This document shows, in pieces, positions 20,986 to 29,948 of a stretch of DNA of 64,000 nt. Every line of letters begins with the position of its first letter. The first letter of the stretch is position 1. The notes beneath the pieces were generated by a model. It did no database searches, was not told the DNA's origin, and saw only the letters and a program-made list of their open reading frames with translations. The DNA is from Clostridia bacterium (GTDB taxonomy: Bacteria > Bacillota > Clostridia > Christensenellales > Aristaeellaceae), in assembly GCA_017469265.1 (NCBI GenBank), contig JAFUGS010000062.1, positions 1 through 64,000 on the forward strand, written 5' to 3'. The position numbers and the translations under genes were made by a program.

Positions 20986-21786
20986 TTACAGGCCGCTGCC
21001 GGCCACGATCTCCGTAATCTCCTGGGTAATGGAGTTCTGCCGAGCCCTGTTGTACTGCAGCTGCAGCCGGTCAATCATTTCCTGGGCGTTCTTCCCCGCC
21101 GCGTCCATGGCCATCCGGCGGGCCGCCACCTCGCTGGCGAAGCTTTCCCGCACGCAGGCGGCCAGCACTCCGCTGACATAGGTGGGTACCGCGGCGTCCA
21201 GCACGGTCTGCTCATCCGGCTCAAAGATCATCGGCCTGGCCGTCACGCCTTCTTCTCTCTCCAGAGGCAGCACCCATTTCAGGGTCGCCACCTGCGTCAT
21301 CATGGACTGGTACCGGGTATAAAGGATGCCAAGGCGCTCAAACTCGCCCGCCAGGAACGCCCGGCACTGTTCCTCCGCCACCTTCGCCGCGTCTTCGCCG
21401 GAAAAACGTTCCGAGGACAGAAAGCCCTCGCCGAAGCGCTCGCAGGCCCGTTTCCCGATGGGCAGGAACTCTGCCCCCTCCAGCGTGGCCGCCAGCCGGA
21501 ACACGTTCGCGTTGTAGCCGCCCGCCAGCCCCCGGTCCCCGGCGATAACGATCACCCGCGTTCCCCGGCCCCGGGGCCGCATATAAGGGGATTTCGCGCA
21601 GTCCGGGGAGGCGCGCAGCTGGGCCATCACCTCATCCATGGCCGCGGTATACTCCCGGCTCCGCCCCATGTTCTGGGTTGCCCGGCGGATTTTTGAGGAA
21701 GCCACCAGCCCCATGGCCCGGGTCAGATGCAGGGTGGAATCCACGGATCGGATCCGCCCCCGCAGGGATTTGATATCCGCTCCCAT
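20986..21786 (-). CDS. atpG: ATP synthase gamma subunit
   Basis: A 266-aa central shaft of F1. The N-terminal helix (LRGRIRSVDSTLHLTRAMGLVASSKIRRA) and C-terminal helix (AAGKNAQEMIDRLQLQYNRARQNSITQEITEI, given here as its landmarks RARQNSIT and QEI) form the coiled coil; ITSDRGLCG of the family reads IAGDRGLAGGYN. It is slightly shorter than the usual 285 aa in the middle domain. It starts three bases after the atpA stop. Confidence 0.95.
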   Translation of the reverse strand: MGADIKSLRGRIRSVDSTLHLTRAMGLVASSKIRRATQNMGRSREYTAAMDEVMAQLRASPDCAKSPYMRPRGRGTRVIVIAGDRGLAGGYNANVFRLAATLEGAEFLPIGKRACERFGEGFLSSERFSGEDAAKVAEEQCRAFLAGEFERLGILYTRYQSMMTQVATLKWVLPLEREEGVTARPMIFEPDEQTVLDAAVPTYVSGVLAACVRESFASEVAARRMAMDAAGKNAQEMIDRLQLQYNRARQNSITQEITEIVAGSGL

Positions 21787-21789
21787 TGC

Positions 21790-23283
21790 TTACCTCCGGA
21801 AGCCCTTCAGGGCGATTTCCAGATCCTTCACTTCCGCTTCGCCCCACTGGCCGTCTTCAATCCGCTCCAGCAGCGGCGCGTGGCGATCCTCCAGGTAGGT
21901 ATAAAACCTTGCCTGCCAGGAAGCCACATCCTTCGGCTCCACCGCGTTCAGGAAACCTTTGGTCACCGCATAGACGATGGCCACCTGGCATCCCATGCGG
22001 GCCGGGCTGCTCTTCTTCTGCTTCAGCACCTCCACAATGCGCTCGCCCAGCGCCAGCCGGGCCTTCGTGTCCGCGTCCAGGTCGCTGCCGAACTGGGCGA
22101 AGGCCTGCAGCTCGCGGTACTGCGCGTACAGCAGTTTCAGTTCGCCCGCCACCTTCTTCATGCCCTTGATCTGGGCCGCGCCGCCCACGCGGCTGACCGA
22201 GATGCCCGGATTAATCGCCGGGCGGATGCCGCTGTGAAACAGCTCCGTCTCCAGGAAGATCTGGCCGTCCGTGATGGAAATCACGTTGGTCGGAATATAG
22301 GCGGAAACGTCGCCCGCCTGGGTCTCAATAATGGGCAGCGCCGTGATGGAGCCGCCGCCGTATGCCGGCGCCACGCAGGCCGCCCGTTCCAGCAGCCGGG
22401 AATGGAGATAGAAAACGTCTCCCGGAAAGGCTTCCCGTCCCGGCGGCCGCCGGATCAGCAGGCTCAGCGCCCGGTACGCGACGGCGTGCTTGCTCAGGTC
22501 GTCATAGACGATAAGCACATCCTTCCCTTTCGCCCGGAAGTACTCCGCCATGGCGCAGCCCGCGTACGGCGCGATGTACTGCAGCGGCGCGCTCTCCGCC
22601 GCCGAAGCGGAAACAATGATGGTGTAGGGCATGGCGCCGGCCCGGCCCAGTTCCTGGGCAATCTGCACCACGGAAGTTCGTTTCTGGCCGATGGCCACAT
22701 AGATGCAGATGACGCCGGACCCCCGCTGGTTCATGATCGTGTCCACCGCGATGGTGGTCTTGCCGGTCTGCCGGTCACCAATGATCAGTTCCCGCTGCCC
22801 GCGGCCAATGGGGATCATGCTGTCGATGGCAACAATTCCCGTCTGCAGAGGGACGGAAACGCTCTGGCGCTCAATGATGCCCGGCGCGGGCGATTCCACG
22901 GGGCGGGTCTCGCTGGTTGCCACCGGACCCTTGCCGTCGATGGGCTCGCCCAGGGCGTTAACCACCCGGCCCAGCAGGGCTTCTCCCACGGGTACGCTGA
23001 GTGCTTCTCCGCTGCGGTACACCGCGGACCCCTCGTGGATATTGTCCCGGTCGCTGAGGATCGCGACAGAAACCGTCTCCTCCTCCAGGTTCTGAGCCAC
23101 GCCAAAGCTGCCGTCCTCAAAGCGGAGCAGCTCATTGGCCATGCAGGCGCGCAGCCCGTATACCGTGGCGATGCCGTCGCCCACGGTAATAACGGTGCCG
23201 TTTTCCTTCATCTCGACCCGGTTTTCATACTGCTGGATCTGCTGTTTGATAATGCTGGAAATCTCCCCGGCTTTGGAGCTCAT
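21790..23283 (-). CDS. atpA: ATP synthase alpha subunit
   Basis: A 497-aa non-catalytic nucleotide-binding F1 subunit. Walker A GDRQTGKT is intact, as are [10 protein letters not shown], the Walker [13 protein letters not shown] and the arginine-finger segment (the [10 protein letters not shown] block). The ATG overlaps the delta-subunit stop by four bases. Confidence 0.98.
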   Translation of the reverse strand: MSSKAGEISSIIKQQIQQYENRVEMKENGTVITVGDGIATVYGLRACMANELLRFEDGSFGVAQNLEEETVSVAILSDRDNIHEGSAVYRSGEALSVPVGEALLGRVVNALGEPIDGKGPVATSETRPVESPAPGIIERQSVSVPLQTGIVAIDSMIPIGRGQRELIIGDRQTGKTTIAVDTIMNQRGSGVICIYVAIGQKRTSVVQIAQELGRAGAMPYTIIVSASAAESAPLQYIAPYAGCAMAEYFRAKGKDVLIVYDDLSKHAVAYRALSLLIRRPPGREAFPGDVFYLHSRLLERAACVAPAYGGGSITALPIIETQAGDVSAYIPTNVISITDGQIFLETELFHSGIRPAINPGISVSRVGGAAQIKGMKKVAGELKLLYAQYRELQAFAQFGSDLDADTKARLALGERIVEVLKQKKSSPARMGCQVAIVYAVTKGFLNAVEPKDVASWQARFYTYLEDRHAPLLERIEDGQWGEAEVKDLEIALKGFRR

Positions 23284-23810
23284 GAATCCATCACTTCCTT
23301 GATTTCTTGCAGACGGGCTTTCAGACTGCCGTCCATCACCCGTCCTTCCGTTTCCACGCGGATCCCACCCAGCAGGGCGGGATCCACCCGCTTCTCGAGA
23401 ATCATTTTCCGCTGAAAGCGCGCTTCCAGCCTAGCCCGCAGGGCTGCTTCCTCCGTTTCCGTCAGCGGCACCGCGGTGGTCACCAGGGCCACGCTTTCTC
23501 CCCGGCGCTCCCGGCTCAGGTCACGGAAGCAGGCGATCATCTGCCGCAGGTTTCGGGCATGCCCCCGGGATACCATCATACGCAGCAGGATCAGTTCTCC
23601 CAGCGGAATCCGCTCCTGAAACGCGGCACTCAGCGCGCCCATCCGCTCCTCCCGGGAGATCGCCGGGCTGGCAAGCAGGCTTTCAAAACCGGGATTCTCC
23701 GCCAGCTGACCCTCCACCAGATCCAGCCCGGCGGCATACTCCTCGGTTTTCCCTTCTTCCACCGCCAGCTCGAAAAGCGCCTCCGCGTATTCTCTGCTCG
23801 TGTGTGTCAT
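23280..23810 (-). CDS. atpH: ATP synthase delta subunit
   Basis: A 176-aa F1 stator subunit that connects alpha to the b stalk. The N-terminal [16 protein letters not shown] helix and the C-terminal [21 protein letters not shown] block are typical. The ATG at 23810 gives the family start ([12 protein letters not shown]); a longer in-frame ORF adds unrelated basic residues. Overlaps atpA by four bases. Confidence 0.95.
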   Translation of the reverse strand: MTHTSREYAEALFELAVEEGKTEEYAAGLDLVEGQLAENPGFESLLASPAISREERMGALSAAFQERIPLGELILLRMMVSRGHARNLRQMIACFRDLSRERRGESVALVTTAVPLTETEEAALRARLEARFQRKMILEKRVDPALLGGIRVETEGRVMDGSLKARLQEIKEVMDS

Positions 23811-23885
23811 CGTCCATTCATCCCTTCGCGGCCGACAGGCTGCGTCCATGTTCACGGTCTGCCGCCGGTCACGCCGTGTCCGTCC

Positions 23886-24377
23886 TTACAGCTCCTGCAG
23901 GAAGGAATCAATCAGTTCCCGATGGTCCTCCGGCTTGATCTCCCGCTCCAGCAGCTTCTCCGTCAGCTGGGTGGATACATCGGCAATCTCCCGCCGGATG
24001 TCCGCCTCCGCTTTTTTCTTTTCCAGCAGCGCGTCCGCTTCCGCCTGCTGCCGGATTTCGCGGGCCCGATCCCTGGCGGCGCTTTCAATCTCCGCGCTGC
24101 GGCGTTCCGCGTTCCGGGCGGCCTCGGCAATCATCTGATCCGTGGTCTGGTTGACCGCGGCCATGGCAGCGGCATAGTTTCTCCGATACTCCTCCGCCTC
24201 AGCCTCCGCCTCCCCGGCCCGGGCATAGGCGGAATCGATGGTCTCCCTCCGGGTGTCCAGCACCTTTTTGACCGGTTTGAAAAGAAATTTCTTCACAATC
24301 CAGGTCAGCAGCGCCAGGTTGGCGAAGGAGATCAGAACCTGCCAGATGTTGACAGAAATAATGCTCAGTGACTGCAT
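23886..24377 (-). CDS. atpF: ATP synthase b subunit
   Basis: A 163-aa peripheral stalk subunit with one N-terminal membrane helix (WQVLISFANLALLTWIVKKFLF) followed by a long Ala/Glu/Arg-rich coiled coil. The ATG at 24377 has GAGGAG nine bases upstream, inside a slightly longer GTG-started reading frame. Conserved FKPV follows the membrane helix. Confidence 0.95.
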   Translation of the reverse strand: MQSLSIISVNIWQVLISFANLALLTWIVKKFLFKPVKKVLDTRRETIDSAYARAGEAEAEAEEYRRNYAAAMAAVNQTTDQMIAEAARNAERRSAEIESAARDRAREIRQQAEADALLEKKKAEADIRREIADVSTQLTEKLLEREIKPEDHRELIDSFLQEL

Positions 24378-24453
24378 GCTTCGCTTCTCCTCTTTCACGC
24401 CCCGAAGGAAACCCCTCGGGGATCTGAACCCGCTTGGACGCGCGGGGTTCCGA

Positions 24454-24747
24454 TTACTTGAGCGCCAGCACGGTTTCCTTCAGCACGCCGGAGAAAATGC
24501 CCGGCGCCACGAAGATCAGCAGAATACCGATAATCAGGCCGTACAGACCCGTCGTCTCCGCGATGGCGCAGCCCATGATCATGGTGCTGGTCACGTCCGA
24601 CTTCGCTTCCGGCTGCCGGCCGATGGCCTCGCAGGCCGCGGCCACCGCCTGACCTTCACCGATACCGGGGCCGATACCCGCGATCAGCGCGATGCCGGCA
24701 CCCACGCCGCACAGTCCCAACATAATGCCCATTGCCAGTTCAACCAT
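24454..24747 (-). CDS. atpE: ATP synthase c subunit with Na+-type binding residues
   Basis: A 97-aa hairpin of two membrane helices joined by the polar RQPEAK loop; it forms the rotor ring. The ion site includes Glu64 in helix 2 (AETTGLYG). The pattern P27-x3-E31 in helix 1 together with E64-T65-T66 and Y69 in helix 2 matches the Na+-coordinating set known from Ilyobacter (Q in helix 1) and, with two carboxylates, from Fusobacterium-type rings. Na+ coupling is therefore inferred. The ATG at 24747 has GGAGGAAAAG upstream; the longer in-frame ORF is not used. Confidence 0.95.
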   Translation of the reverse strand: MVELAMGIMLGLCGVGAGIALIAGIGPGIGEGQAVAAACEAIGRQPEAKSDVTSTMIMGCAIAETTGLYGLIIGILLIFVAPGIFSGVLKETVLALK

Positions 24748-24790
24748 TGTCTTTTCCTCCTGTTTTTTTGTTCTGCTTCCGGTTTTTCGT

Positions 24791-25771
24791 TTATGCCTTT
24801 GCCAGCGCCGCCCGCTGCTTCCGGATGGCCTTTCTCTCCTGCCGCTTTTCCCATGCTTCCTGCGGGAAGGACCCGGAAACATTCAGCATGGTCAGCATGG
24901 CGAAGATAAAGGCCTGCATCAGGCCGCTGAAGACGTCGAAGTAGATGCTGAGGATGGCCGGCAGGCCGATCTGCAGCAGCGGGATCTGCCCGATCACCGG
25001 GATCCATCCCAGCAGCGTTTTGCTCAGCCCCCGCAGGGCCGCGCCGATCAGCGCGGAGATCACCGCGCCGCTCATAACGTTTCCGTAATGACGGAAAGCC
25101 ATGCTCACCGGCAGGGAGAACTCGCTGATGAAGTTCATCGGGGTGAAGACCGGAATCGGCTCCGTGAATCCCTTCAGATAGTTCAGGAAACCGCCCTGCA
25201 GCTTCGTGTATGTCACCAGGGCGAAGACCAGAATCGCCCAGCCCGCCGTCACGTTCACATCCCCCGTCGGGGCGAACAGCCCGATCAGGCAGCTCAGGCT
25301 CGACAGCGCCGACAGCGCCATGATGGCGGCGATCAGGTACTCATACCCCGCGAAACGCTCGCCCATGTTGGCGCTGACCAGGCCCTCGCATTTTTCCACG
25401 ATCCACTCCGCGATCAGCTGGCGCTTCGTGCCGCCCTTTTCCGTCAGCCCGTGGGTCAGGTAAAGGCACAGCCCCAGGATGGACAGCATGATGGCCCAGC
25501 TGTTGATCTGGGATTCCGTGATCACCAGATCCTGCAGCGGGAAACCCGGCACCGTCAGGTAGATCATGGCGCCGGAGATGTCAACGCCTTCGCTTTCCGG
25601 GGTAAAGAGCACCTTCAGCGCCAGGCAGCACAGCAGCGGCGCCGCCATCAGCGCGATCAGCAGCCCGTCCACCAGCCGGAAGCGGCTGTCCCGCGTCATC
25701 GGCGCGTCTCCCCGGGAGGCAGGGCTGCTTCTGGCACCCTTTTCTCCCTTAAACTCAGTCAAGCAGGTCAC
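24791..25771 (-). CDS. atpB: ATP synthase a subunit
   Basis: A 326-aa membrane stator that forms the ion half-channels next to the c ring. It has five to six hydrophobic segments. The essential Arg lies in the conserved MAFRHYGNVMSG block, the counterpart of the usual L-RL-GN motif, and the C-terminal helix pair (LPAILSIYFDVFSGLMQAFIF) is typical. Start choice is uncertain: GTG at 25771 has a GGAAGG only two bases away, TTG at 25762 has it at better spacing, and ATG at 25699 begins MTRDSRF just before the first helix. All overlap or follow the atpI stop closely. Confidence 0.93.
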   Translation of the reverse strand: MTCLTEFKGEKGARSSPASRGDAPMTRDSRFRLVDGLLIALMAAPLLCCLALKVLFTPESEGVDISGAMIYLTVPGFPLQDLVITESQINSWAIMLSILGLCLYLTHGLTEKGGTKRQLIAEWIVEKCEGLVSANMGERFAGYEYLIAAIMALSALSSLSCLIGLFAPTGDVNVTAGWAILVFALVTYTKLQGGFLNYLKGFTEPIPVFTPMNFISEFSLPVSMAFRHYGNVMSGAVISALIGAALRGLSKTLLGWIPVIGQIPLLQIGLPAILSIYFDVFSGLMQAFIFAMLTMLNVSGSFPQEAWEKRQERKAIRKQRAALAKA

Positions 25772-26180
25772 TTCCTTCCGGATCCTCGGCAGTCCTTCCC
25801 CGCTTCCGGTCGATCATCGGCCGGAAGGCAATCCCGATCCGCGGAAACAGCAGGGGAATCACCGTCGCGTAAACATTCGTGTGCAGCAGCCCCACAGCCA
25901 GCGCGCAGATGGCTGCCGAACCAAGCAGCCGGCCGGTCATGGAAGCCCGCACCCGCATGGCCACCCTGTCCGCCGGGCTGCCCACCGCCCTGGCTACCGT
26001 TATACCGATCAGCAGATAGTTTCCGATCGCTACGGCCGCGCCCACCGCGTTTCCGCCCAGCACCGCCGGGCTCCATCGCCGCAGCAGAAGAAAAACCGCT
26101 TCCATCAGGAGGGAAAGCGCCAGCACCCAAAGAGCCGCGTAAGCCGTTTCCTTCTTCACCGTCGGATCCAGTTTCTTCAT
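25755..26180 (-). CDS. atpI: ATP synthase subunit I-like membrane protein
   Basis: A 141-aa protein with four predicted membrane helices (AALWVLALSLLMEAVFLLLRR; AVGAAVAIGNYLLIGITVA; LLGSAAICALAVGLLH; VIPLLFPRIGIAF) and a charged C-terminal tail. Position as first gene of the atp operon, size and topology fit AtpI, a helper for c-ring assembly or Mg2+ supply; sequence motifs alone are weak. The ATG follows a GGAGGAGGGAGAGG binding site and an ideal promoter. Its end overlaps atpB. Confidence 0.75.
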   Translation of the reverse strand: MKKLDPTVKKETAYAALWVLALSLLMEAVFLLLRRWSPAVLGGNAVGAAVAIGNYLLIGITVARAVGSPADRVAMRVRASMTGRLLGSAAICALAVGLLHTNVYATVIPLLFPRIGIAFRPMIDRKRGRTAEDPEGSDLLD

Positions 26181-26210
26181 TCCTCTCCCTCCTCCCGGTC
26201 GCGATAGATC

Positions 26211-26239
26211 ATTTTATCAGAAGCGCGACGTCTTGGCAA
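26211..26239 (-). promoter_or_regulatory. atp operon promoter
   Basis: On the minus strand TTGCCA (26234-26239) and TAAAAT (26211-26216) are spaced by 17 bases, about 30 bases upstream of the atpI start. Confidence 0.8.
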
Positions 26240-26317
26240 GATAATTTGCGCCGTTTTTCCTGTTCAGTCTGTCGGTTTTGTAAGAAACAGGCCTGCGCGG
26301 CGCCGCAGGAAATCCGC

Positions 26318-26346
26318 TTGCCAGGGAACGGGCTTCGTGCTACAAT
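26318..26346 (+). promoter_or_regulatory. promoter of the leader-MATE unit
   Basis: TTGCCA (26318-26323) and TACAAT (26341-26346) with 17-base spacing and TGC immediately before the -10 (extended). A transcript would start near 26353, upstream of the short leader ORF. Confidence 0.75.
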
Positions 26347-26379
26347 GCCGCCATCCTGATCGAAAAGGAGTTTCCGCCG

Positions 26380-26493
26380 ATGAAAGGCTTCCTGCACGGG
26401 TTCACGCGCTCGGATCTTCCCGTTTTTTTCTCTCAGGCAGTCCCCTCCGATGCGGCCTTCCGCATTCTTCCCGTCAGCGAGGCCGCGGCATGA
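26380..26493 (+). CDS. 37-aa leader ORF coupled to the MATE gene
   Basis: The ATG at 26380 is preceded by AAAAGGAG ten bases upstream, the best ribosome binding site in this transcript. The 37-codon frame starts MKGFLHGFTR and ends SEAAA, then TGA at 26491-26493, which overlaps the MATE start ATG (26490-26492). The promoter lies just upstream, so the leader is the first thing translated. MATE itself has only a weak GAGG site inside the leader. The peptide resembles nothing I recognise. Most likely it is a translated leader that sets MATE expression by coupling or attenuation. Confidence 0.5.
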   Translation: MKGFLHGFTRSDLPVFFSQAVPSDAAFRILPVSEAAA

Positions 26494-27875
26494 TCAAAAA
26501 GCGTCTGTCCCCCGCCTCCGCCAACGGAATTACGGAAGGCGTCATCTGGCAGCAGCTGCTGCTGTTTTTTCTGCCGATTCTGCTGGGCACGTTTTTTCAG
26601 CAGCTGTATAACACCGCCGACGCCATGATCGTCGGCAACTATGTCGGCAAGGAAGCTCTGGCCGCCGTGGGCGGCACAACCGGCAACCTGATCAACCTGA
26701 TCGTCGGCTTTTTCATCGGCCTGTCCTCCGGCGCCACGGTAATCATCTCCCAGTTCCACGGGGCCCGGAATTCCCGGGATGTTTCCCGCACGGTCCACAC
26801 GGCCGTCGCCCTCGCGCTGGCGGGCGGCGCGGCGCTGACCGTGTTCGGGCTGGTGTTTTCCCCGCTGCTTCTCCGGTGGATGAACACGCCGGAGGATGTC
26901 ATGGATGCGGCCCTGACCTATCTGCGGATCTACTTTGTGGGCATGGTGCCTTCCCTCTTCTATAATGTCGGATCCGGGATTCTCCGGGCCATCGGCGATT
27001 CGCGCCGCCCGCTGTATTTCCTGATGGCAGCCTGCCTCAGCAATATTCTGCTGGATCTGCTCCTGGTGCTCGGCCTGGATATGGGGGTCGCGGGCGCCGC
27101 CTGGGCTACCATTCTCTCCCAGGCCATCAGCGCCGCCTTTGTTTTCTATGTGCTGACGCATTCCCCGCAGGCCTGGCGGCTGAATCTGCGTTCCGTCCGT
27201 TTCCATCCGGATCTGCTGAAGCGCGTGGTGCAGATCGGGCTTCCCTCCGGCCTCCAGTCCGTGATGTATTCCATTTCCAACGTGCTGATTCAGGCCTTCA
27301 TCAACGGGTTTGGCACCGACGTCTCCGCCGCCTGGAGCGCCTGGGGCCGCCTGGACGGCTTCCAGTGGATGATTCTGAACGCCTTCGGCATCTCCATCAC
27401 CACCTTCGTCGGCCAGAACTATGGCGCGGGCAATATGGGCAGGGTTCGCAAGGGCGTACGGGAATGCCTGGGGCTGGCCTTTTTCGGCTCGTTTCTCTGC
27501 AGCGGCCTGCTGATGCTCTTTGGCCGCACCCTTTTCCTCCTTTTTGCCAGCGATCCCGCCGTGCTGGATCAGGGAATGCAGATTCTCCGGCTCATCGCGC
27601 CGTGGTATTTTACCTACACCTGTGTTGAAATTCTTTCCGGCGCGCTGCGCGGCGCGGGAAGAACGCTGCTGCCCACCGTCTTTACCCTCTGCGGCATCTG
27701 CGTGTTCCGTCTGGTGTGGCTGCTGGGCTATGTTTCCGCGCATCCCAGTCTCCGGCTGACGGTCATCTCCTACCCTGTGACCTGGGTCATTACTTCCCTA
27801 TGCTTCATCGTGTATTATATTCACTGGCTGCGCCAGTTCCCCAGACATGACGCGGGAAAGCCGGGGCGGATCTGA
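26490..27875 (+). CDS. MATE-family multidrug/cation efflux transporter
   Basis: A 461-aa inner membrane antiporter with 12 predicted helices in two similar halves (QQLYNTADAMIVGNYVG in helix 1; FGISITTFVGQNYGAGN in the second half). It should export drugs or metabolites using Na+ or H+. The Asp and Gln motifs in helix 1 and the GA-N repeat are family signatures. The ATG at 26490 (MIKKRLSP) gives the usual N terminus; the longer upstream frame covers the leader in another frame and is not used. Substrate unknown. A strong hairpin spans its stop codon. Confidence 0.93.
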   Translation: MIKKRLSPASANGITEGVIWQQLLLFFLPILLGTFFQQLYNTADAMIVGNYVGKEALAAVGGTTGNLINLIVGFFIGLSSGATVIISQFHGARNSRDVSRTVHTAVALALAGGAALTVFGLVFSPLLLRWMNTPEDVMDAALTYLRIYFVGMVPSLFYNVGSGILRAIGDSRRPLYFLMAACLSNILLDLLLVLGLDMGVAGAAWATILSQAISAAFVFYVLTHSPQAWRLNLRSVRFHPDLLKRVVQIGLPSGLQSVMYSISNVLIQAFINGFGTDVSAAWSAWGRLDGFQWMILNAFGISITTFVGQNYGAGNMGRVRKGVRECLGLAFFGSFLCSGLLMLFGRTLFLLFASDPAVLDQGMQILRLIAPWYFTYTCVEILSGALRGAGRTLLPTVFTLCGICVFRLVWLLGYVSAHPSLRLTVISYPVTWVITSLCFIVYYIHWLRQFPRHDAGKPGRI

Positions 27876-27893
27876 TGTCCGCTCCGGCTTTCC
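27857..27893 (+). terminator. terminator overlapping the MATE stop codon
   Basis: AAAGCCGGGGCGGA (27857-27870) pairs with TCCGCTCCGGCTTT (27878-27891) with one G-T pair and a seven-base loop. The stop codon lies in the loop. A weaker 7-bp repeat (ACGCGTC/GACGCGT, 27922-27945) follows and may help stop the convergent gene. Confidence 0.7.
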
Positions 27894-27954
27894 CATATTT
27901 CACTGGCCATTGACTGCCGGTACGCGTCTTCTCCTTCCGACGCGTCCTTTCGCT

Positions 27955-28800
27955 TCACAGAAGGCGCTTGAACGTTTCCAGCAGGGTGATGATCTGATAG
28001 CGCAGCAGCCAGGCCGCGTTATTGTATTCCGGCACGGCCTTGATCACATTCAGCAGCGGAAGGACATATTTCTCCGTCTCCAGCACGTAGGTAATCATCT
28101 TCTCTTTGGAGAAACCGTCCGCCATGCAGGCAAGATTGTTGCAGCGATCCATGCATTTGACCAGGGCGGCCAGCGGGTTTTTGCCGATATTCGCGTAATA
28201 TACGGGCTTGATCTCGTTTTTCCTGTCCCGGTTCGTTTCCTCGTCCTTTTTCAGATACGTATTGTAGGAAACCAGGCATACCGCATCCCGGACGCGTTCG
28301 TTGACCGGCAGTTCCTCCGGCGCCGTTTCCGTATCCTCCACCACATCATGCAGCAGGGCCGCCGCCAGCACATCGTCATCCAGGACCCCCATCGCCAGGG
28401 CATGGCAGGCCAGCGTCAGCGGATGGGTGGCATAAGGCGTTTCGATCGTGTGCGCGGAGCGCTTCTGTCCCTGATGCTTTTCCCGCATCAGAGGAAGCGC
28501 GGCCAGCGTCTGTGTCAGCCCCTCCGCCTGCGCCCGGGTTTTTACATATGTATACATCCGCTCCGCGTCAAAGGTATGCGGTTTCAGCGTCCATTCCGGT
28601 TCCGCCCCTTCCCGCAGCAGGCTGTCCAGCGATACCCGCAGAACCCTGGACAGCGCGATCAAATGGTTCGTGTCCGGCAGGCTTTCATTTCTTTCCCACA
28701 GGCTGACGGCTTGAAAGGACACCCCAAGTTCATTGGCCAGGTTTTCCTGCGTAAATCCCGCGGTCCTTCGGGCCGCCGCAATCCGTTCTCCCACTGTCAT
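27955..28800 (-). CDS. XRE-type HTH fused to a SpoT-like HD domain
   Basis: A 281-aa protein. Residues 1-60 are an XRE helix-turn-helix ([36 protein letters not shown]). From about 100 on an HD-type phosphohydrolase follows with [11 protein letters not shown] and [11 protein letters not shown]; these match the hydrolase half of RelA/SpoT enzymes and the small alarmone hydrolases (HD-VEDT and DR-x2-N). It may degrade (p)ppGpp or a similar nucleotide and bind DNA, but both activities are inferred. The ATG at 28800 follows AAGGAGGTG at ideal spacing. A 15-bp palindrome lies about 80 bases upstream. Confidence 0.8.
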   Translation of the reverse strand: MTVGERIAAARRTAGFTQENLANELGVSFQAVSLWERNESLPDTNHLIALSRVLRVSLDSLLREGAEPEWTLKPHTFDAERMYTYVKTRAQAEGLTQTLAALPLMREKHQGQKRSAHTIETPYATHPLTLACHALAMGVLDDDVLAAALLHDVVEDTETAPEELPVNERVRDAVCLVSYNTYLKKDEETNRDRKNEIKPVYYANIGKNPLAALVKCMDRCNNLACMADGFSKEKMITYVLETEKYVLPLLNVIKAVPEYNNAAWLLRYQIITLLETFKRLL

Positions 28801-28880
28801 ATCCCTGCACCTCCTTCTCACAGGCTGAGCATAGCTGTTTTTTCATGTTTTATCCAGCAGCTTCCGGTTGAAATGGCAAA

Positions 28881-28895
28881 GAACTTTTCAAGTTC
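28881..28895. promoter_or_regulatory. palindrome upstream of the XRE-HD gene
   Basis: GAACTT (28881-28886) and AAGTTC (28890-28895) form a perfect inverted repeat with a three-base centre. Position suggests an operator for the XRE domain of the downstream gene; this is not demonstrated. Confidence 0.35.
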
Positions 28896-28932
28896 TGCTT
28901 GAGGCGTGTGCTGTCCACGCGATCCCGCGGCG

Positions 28933-29250
28933 TCAGAACACCACCTGGATCAGCAGCATGTAGATCGCGGTTCCCGACAGAATGCTCAGCAGCGCGTTCT
29001 TTTTCCAGCAATGCAGCCCTACCACCATCAGCGAGGCCATCACCTCCGGAAGGCCAAAAGGGGCCTGGGTGAAAACCGTATCCTTCAGGCAGTAGATGAC
29101 CAGCATCCCCATGATGGCCGGTGGCAGCACCTCCCCCAGATACACGATATAAGGGGGAGTCTGCTTTCGAAAAATCAGGAAGGGCAGAAAGCGCAGCAGG
29201 GCGGTAACCACCGCCATGACGCCCACCAGCAGCGCGGCGTGGGTATTCAC
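28933..29250 (-). CDS. azlD: AzlD-type branched-chain amino acid transport protein
   Basis: A 105-aa membrane protein with three to four helices (LLVGVMAVVTALLRFLPFLIF; YLGEVLPPAIMGMLVIYCLK), the small partner of AzlC in amino acid export. The GTG start at 29250 overlaps the azlC stop (GTGA) and follows AAAGGGGG. Together they should form a two-component exporter for branched-chain or related amino acids. Confidence 0.88.
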   Translation of the reverse strand: MNTHAALLVGVMAVVTALLRFLPFLIFRKQTPPYIVYLGEVLPPAIMGMLVIYCLKDTVFTQAPFGLPEVMASLMVVGLHCWKKNALLSILSGTAIYMLLIQVVF

Positions 29251-29930
29251 GCTTCCGCCCCCTTTCTCCTTCGCGGCAGGGTCAGCACCGTCGTGATCAG
29301 CAGCATCGACGGGATCAGAAACTTTTCCTTTCCGAAAACAAGGAGGCATAGCGCCGTGCAGCCCAGGCCCGCAAGCGCGGGGATCCGACTGCCTTTTTTC
29401 CGCCACTGATCCGTCAGGGAGGCGATGAACAGTGCCGTCATGGAAAACTCAATCCCCTCCGTGGAAAAGGGCAGGACGGTTCCCAGCAGGCTGCCGAGAA
29501 CGCTGCCCAGGATCCAGTAGATCTGGTCAAAAAGGGAAACCAGGAAACGATACAGGTTCGGATCCTCCGCGGGAACGATGCCGTCGCACAGCAGGGAATA
29601 GGTTTCGTCCGTCAGGGCGAAAATCAGATAGGGCTTGTATTTTCCCGCATCCCTGTAGCGGCCAATCATGGAGATGCCATAAAACAGATGGCGGGCGTTC
29701 ACCATCAGCGTCGTCAGGGCTGTGGTCAGCAGGCCCGCCGCGCCGGAAATCAGGCTGACGCCCACAAACTGCATGGATCCCGCGTAAATGGTCAGGCTCA
29801 TGGCAAAAGCCCACAGCACCCCGTATCCCGCGTTTCGCAGCAGGATGCCAAAGCCCATTCCCAGCACGATATAGCCGGACATCACAGGGATGGATCGGAA
29901 GAACGCCTTGCGGATCACGGCTGCATTCAT
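29247..29930 (-). CDS. azlC: AzlC-family amino acid exporter large subunit
   Basis: A 227-aa inner membrane protein. PVMSGYIVLGMGFGILL, AGSMQFVGVSLISG and NARHLFYGISMIGRY are AzlC signatures. It acts with AzlD, encoded downstream with a four-base overlap. The ribosome binding site GGGAGG lies directly behind a terminator-like hairpin at 29949-29989 and no separate promoter is visible, so expression may depend on read-through from lepB. Confidence 0.9.
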   Translation of the reverse strand: MNAAVIRKAFFRSIPVMSGYIVLGMGFGILLRNAGYGVLWAFAMSLTIYAGSMQFVGVSLISGAAGLLTTALTTLMVNARHLFYGISMIGRYRDAGKYKPYLIFALTDETYSLLCDGIVPAEDPNLYRFLVSLFDQIYWILGSVLGSLLGTVLPFSTEGIEFSMTALFIASLTDQWRKKGSRIPALAGLGCTALCLLVFGKEKFLIPSMLLITTVLTLPRRRKGAEA

Positions 29931-29948
29931 GGCTTACGCCTCCCTTCG

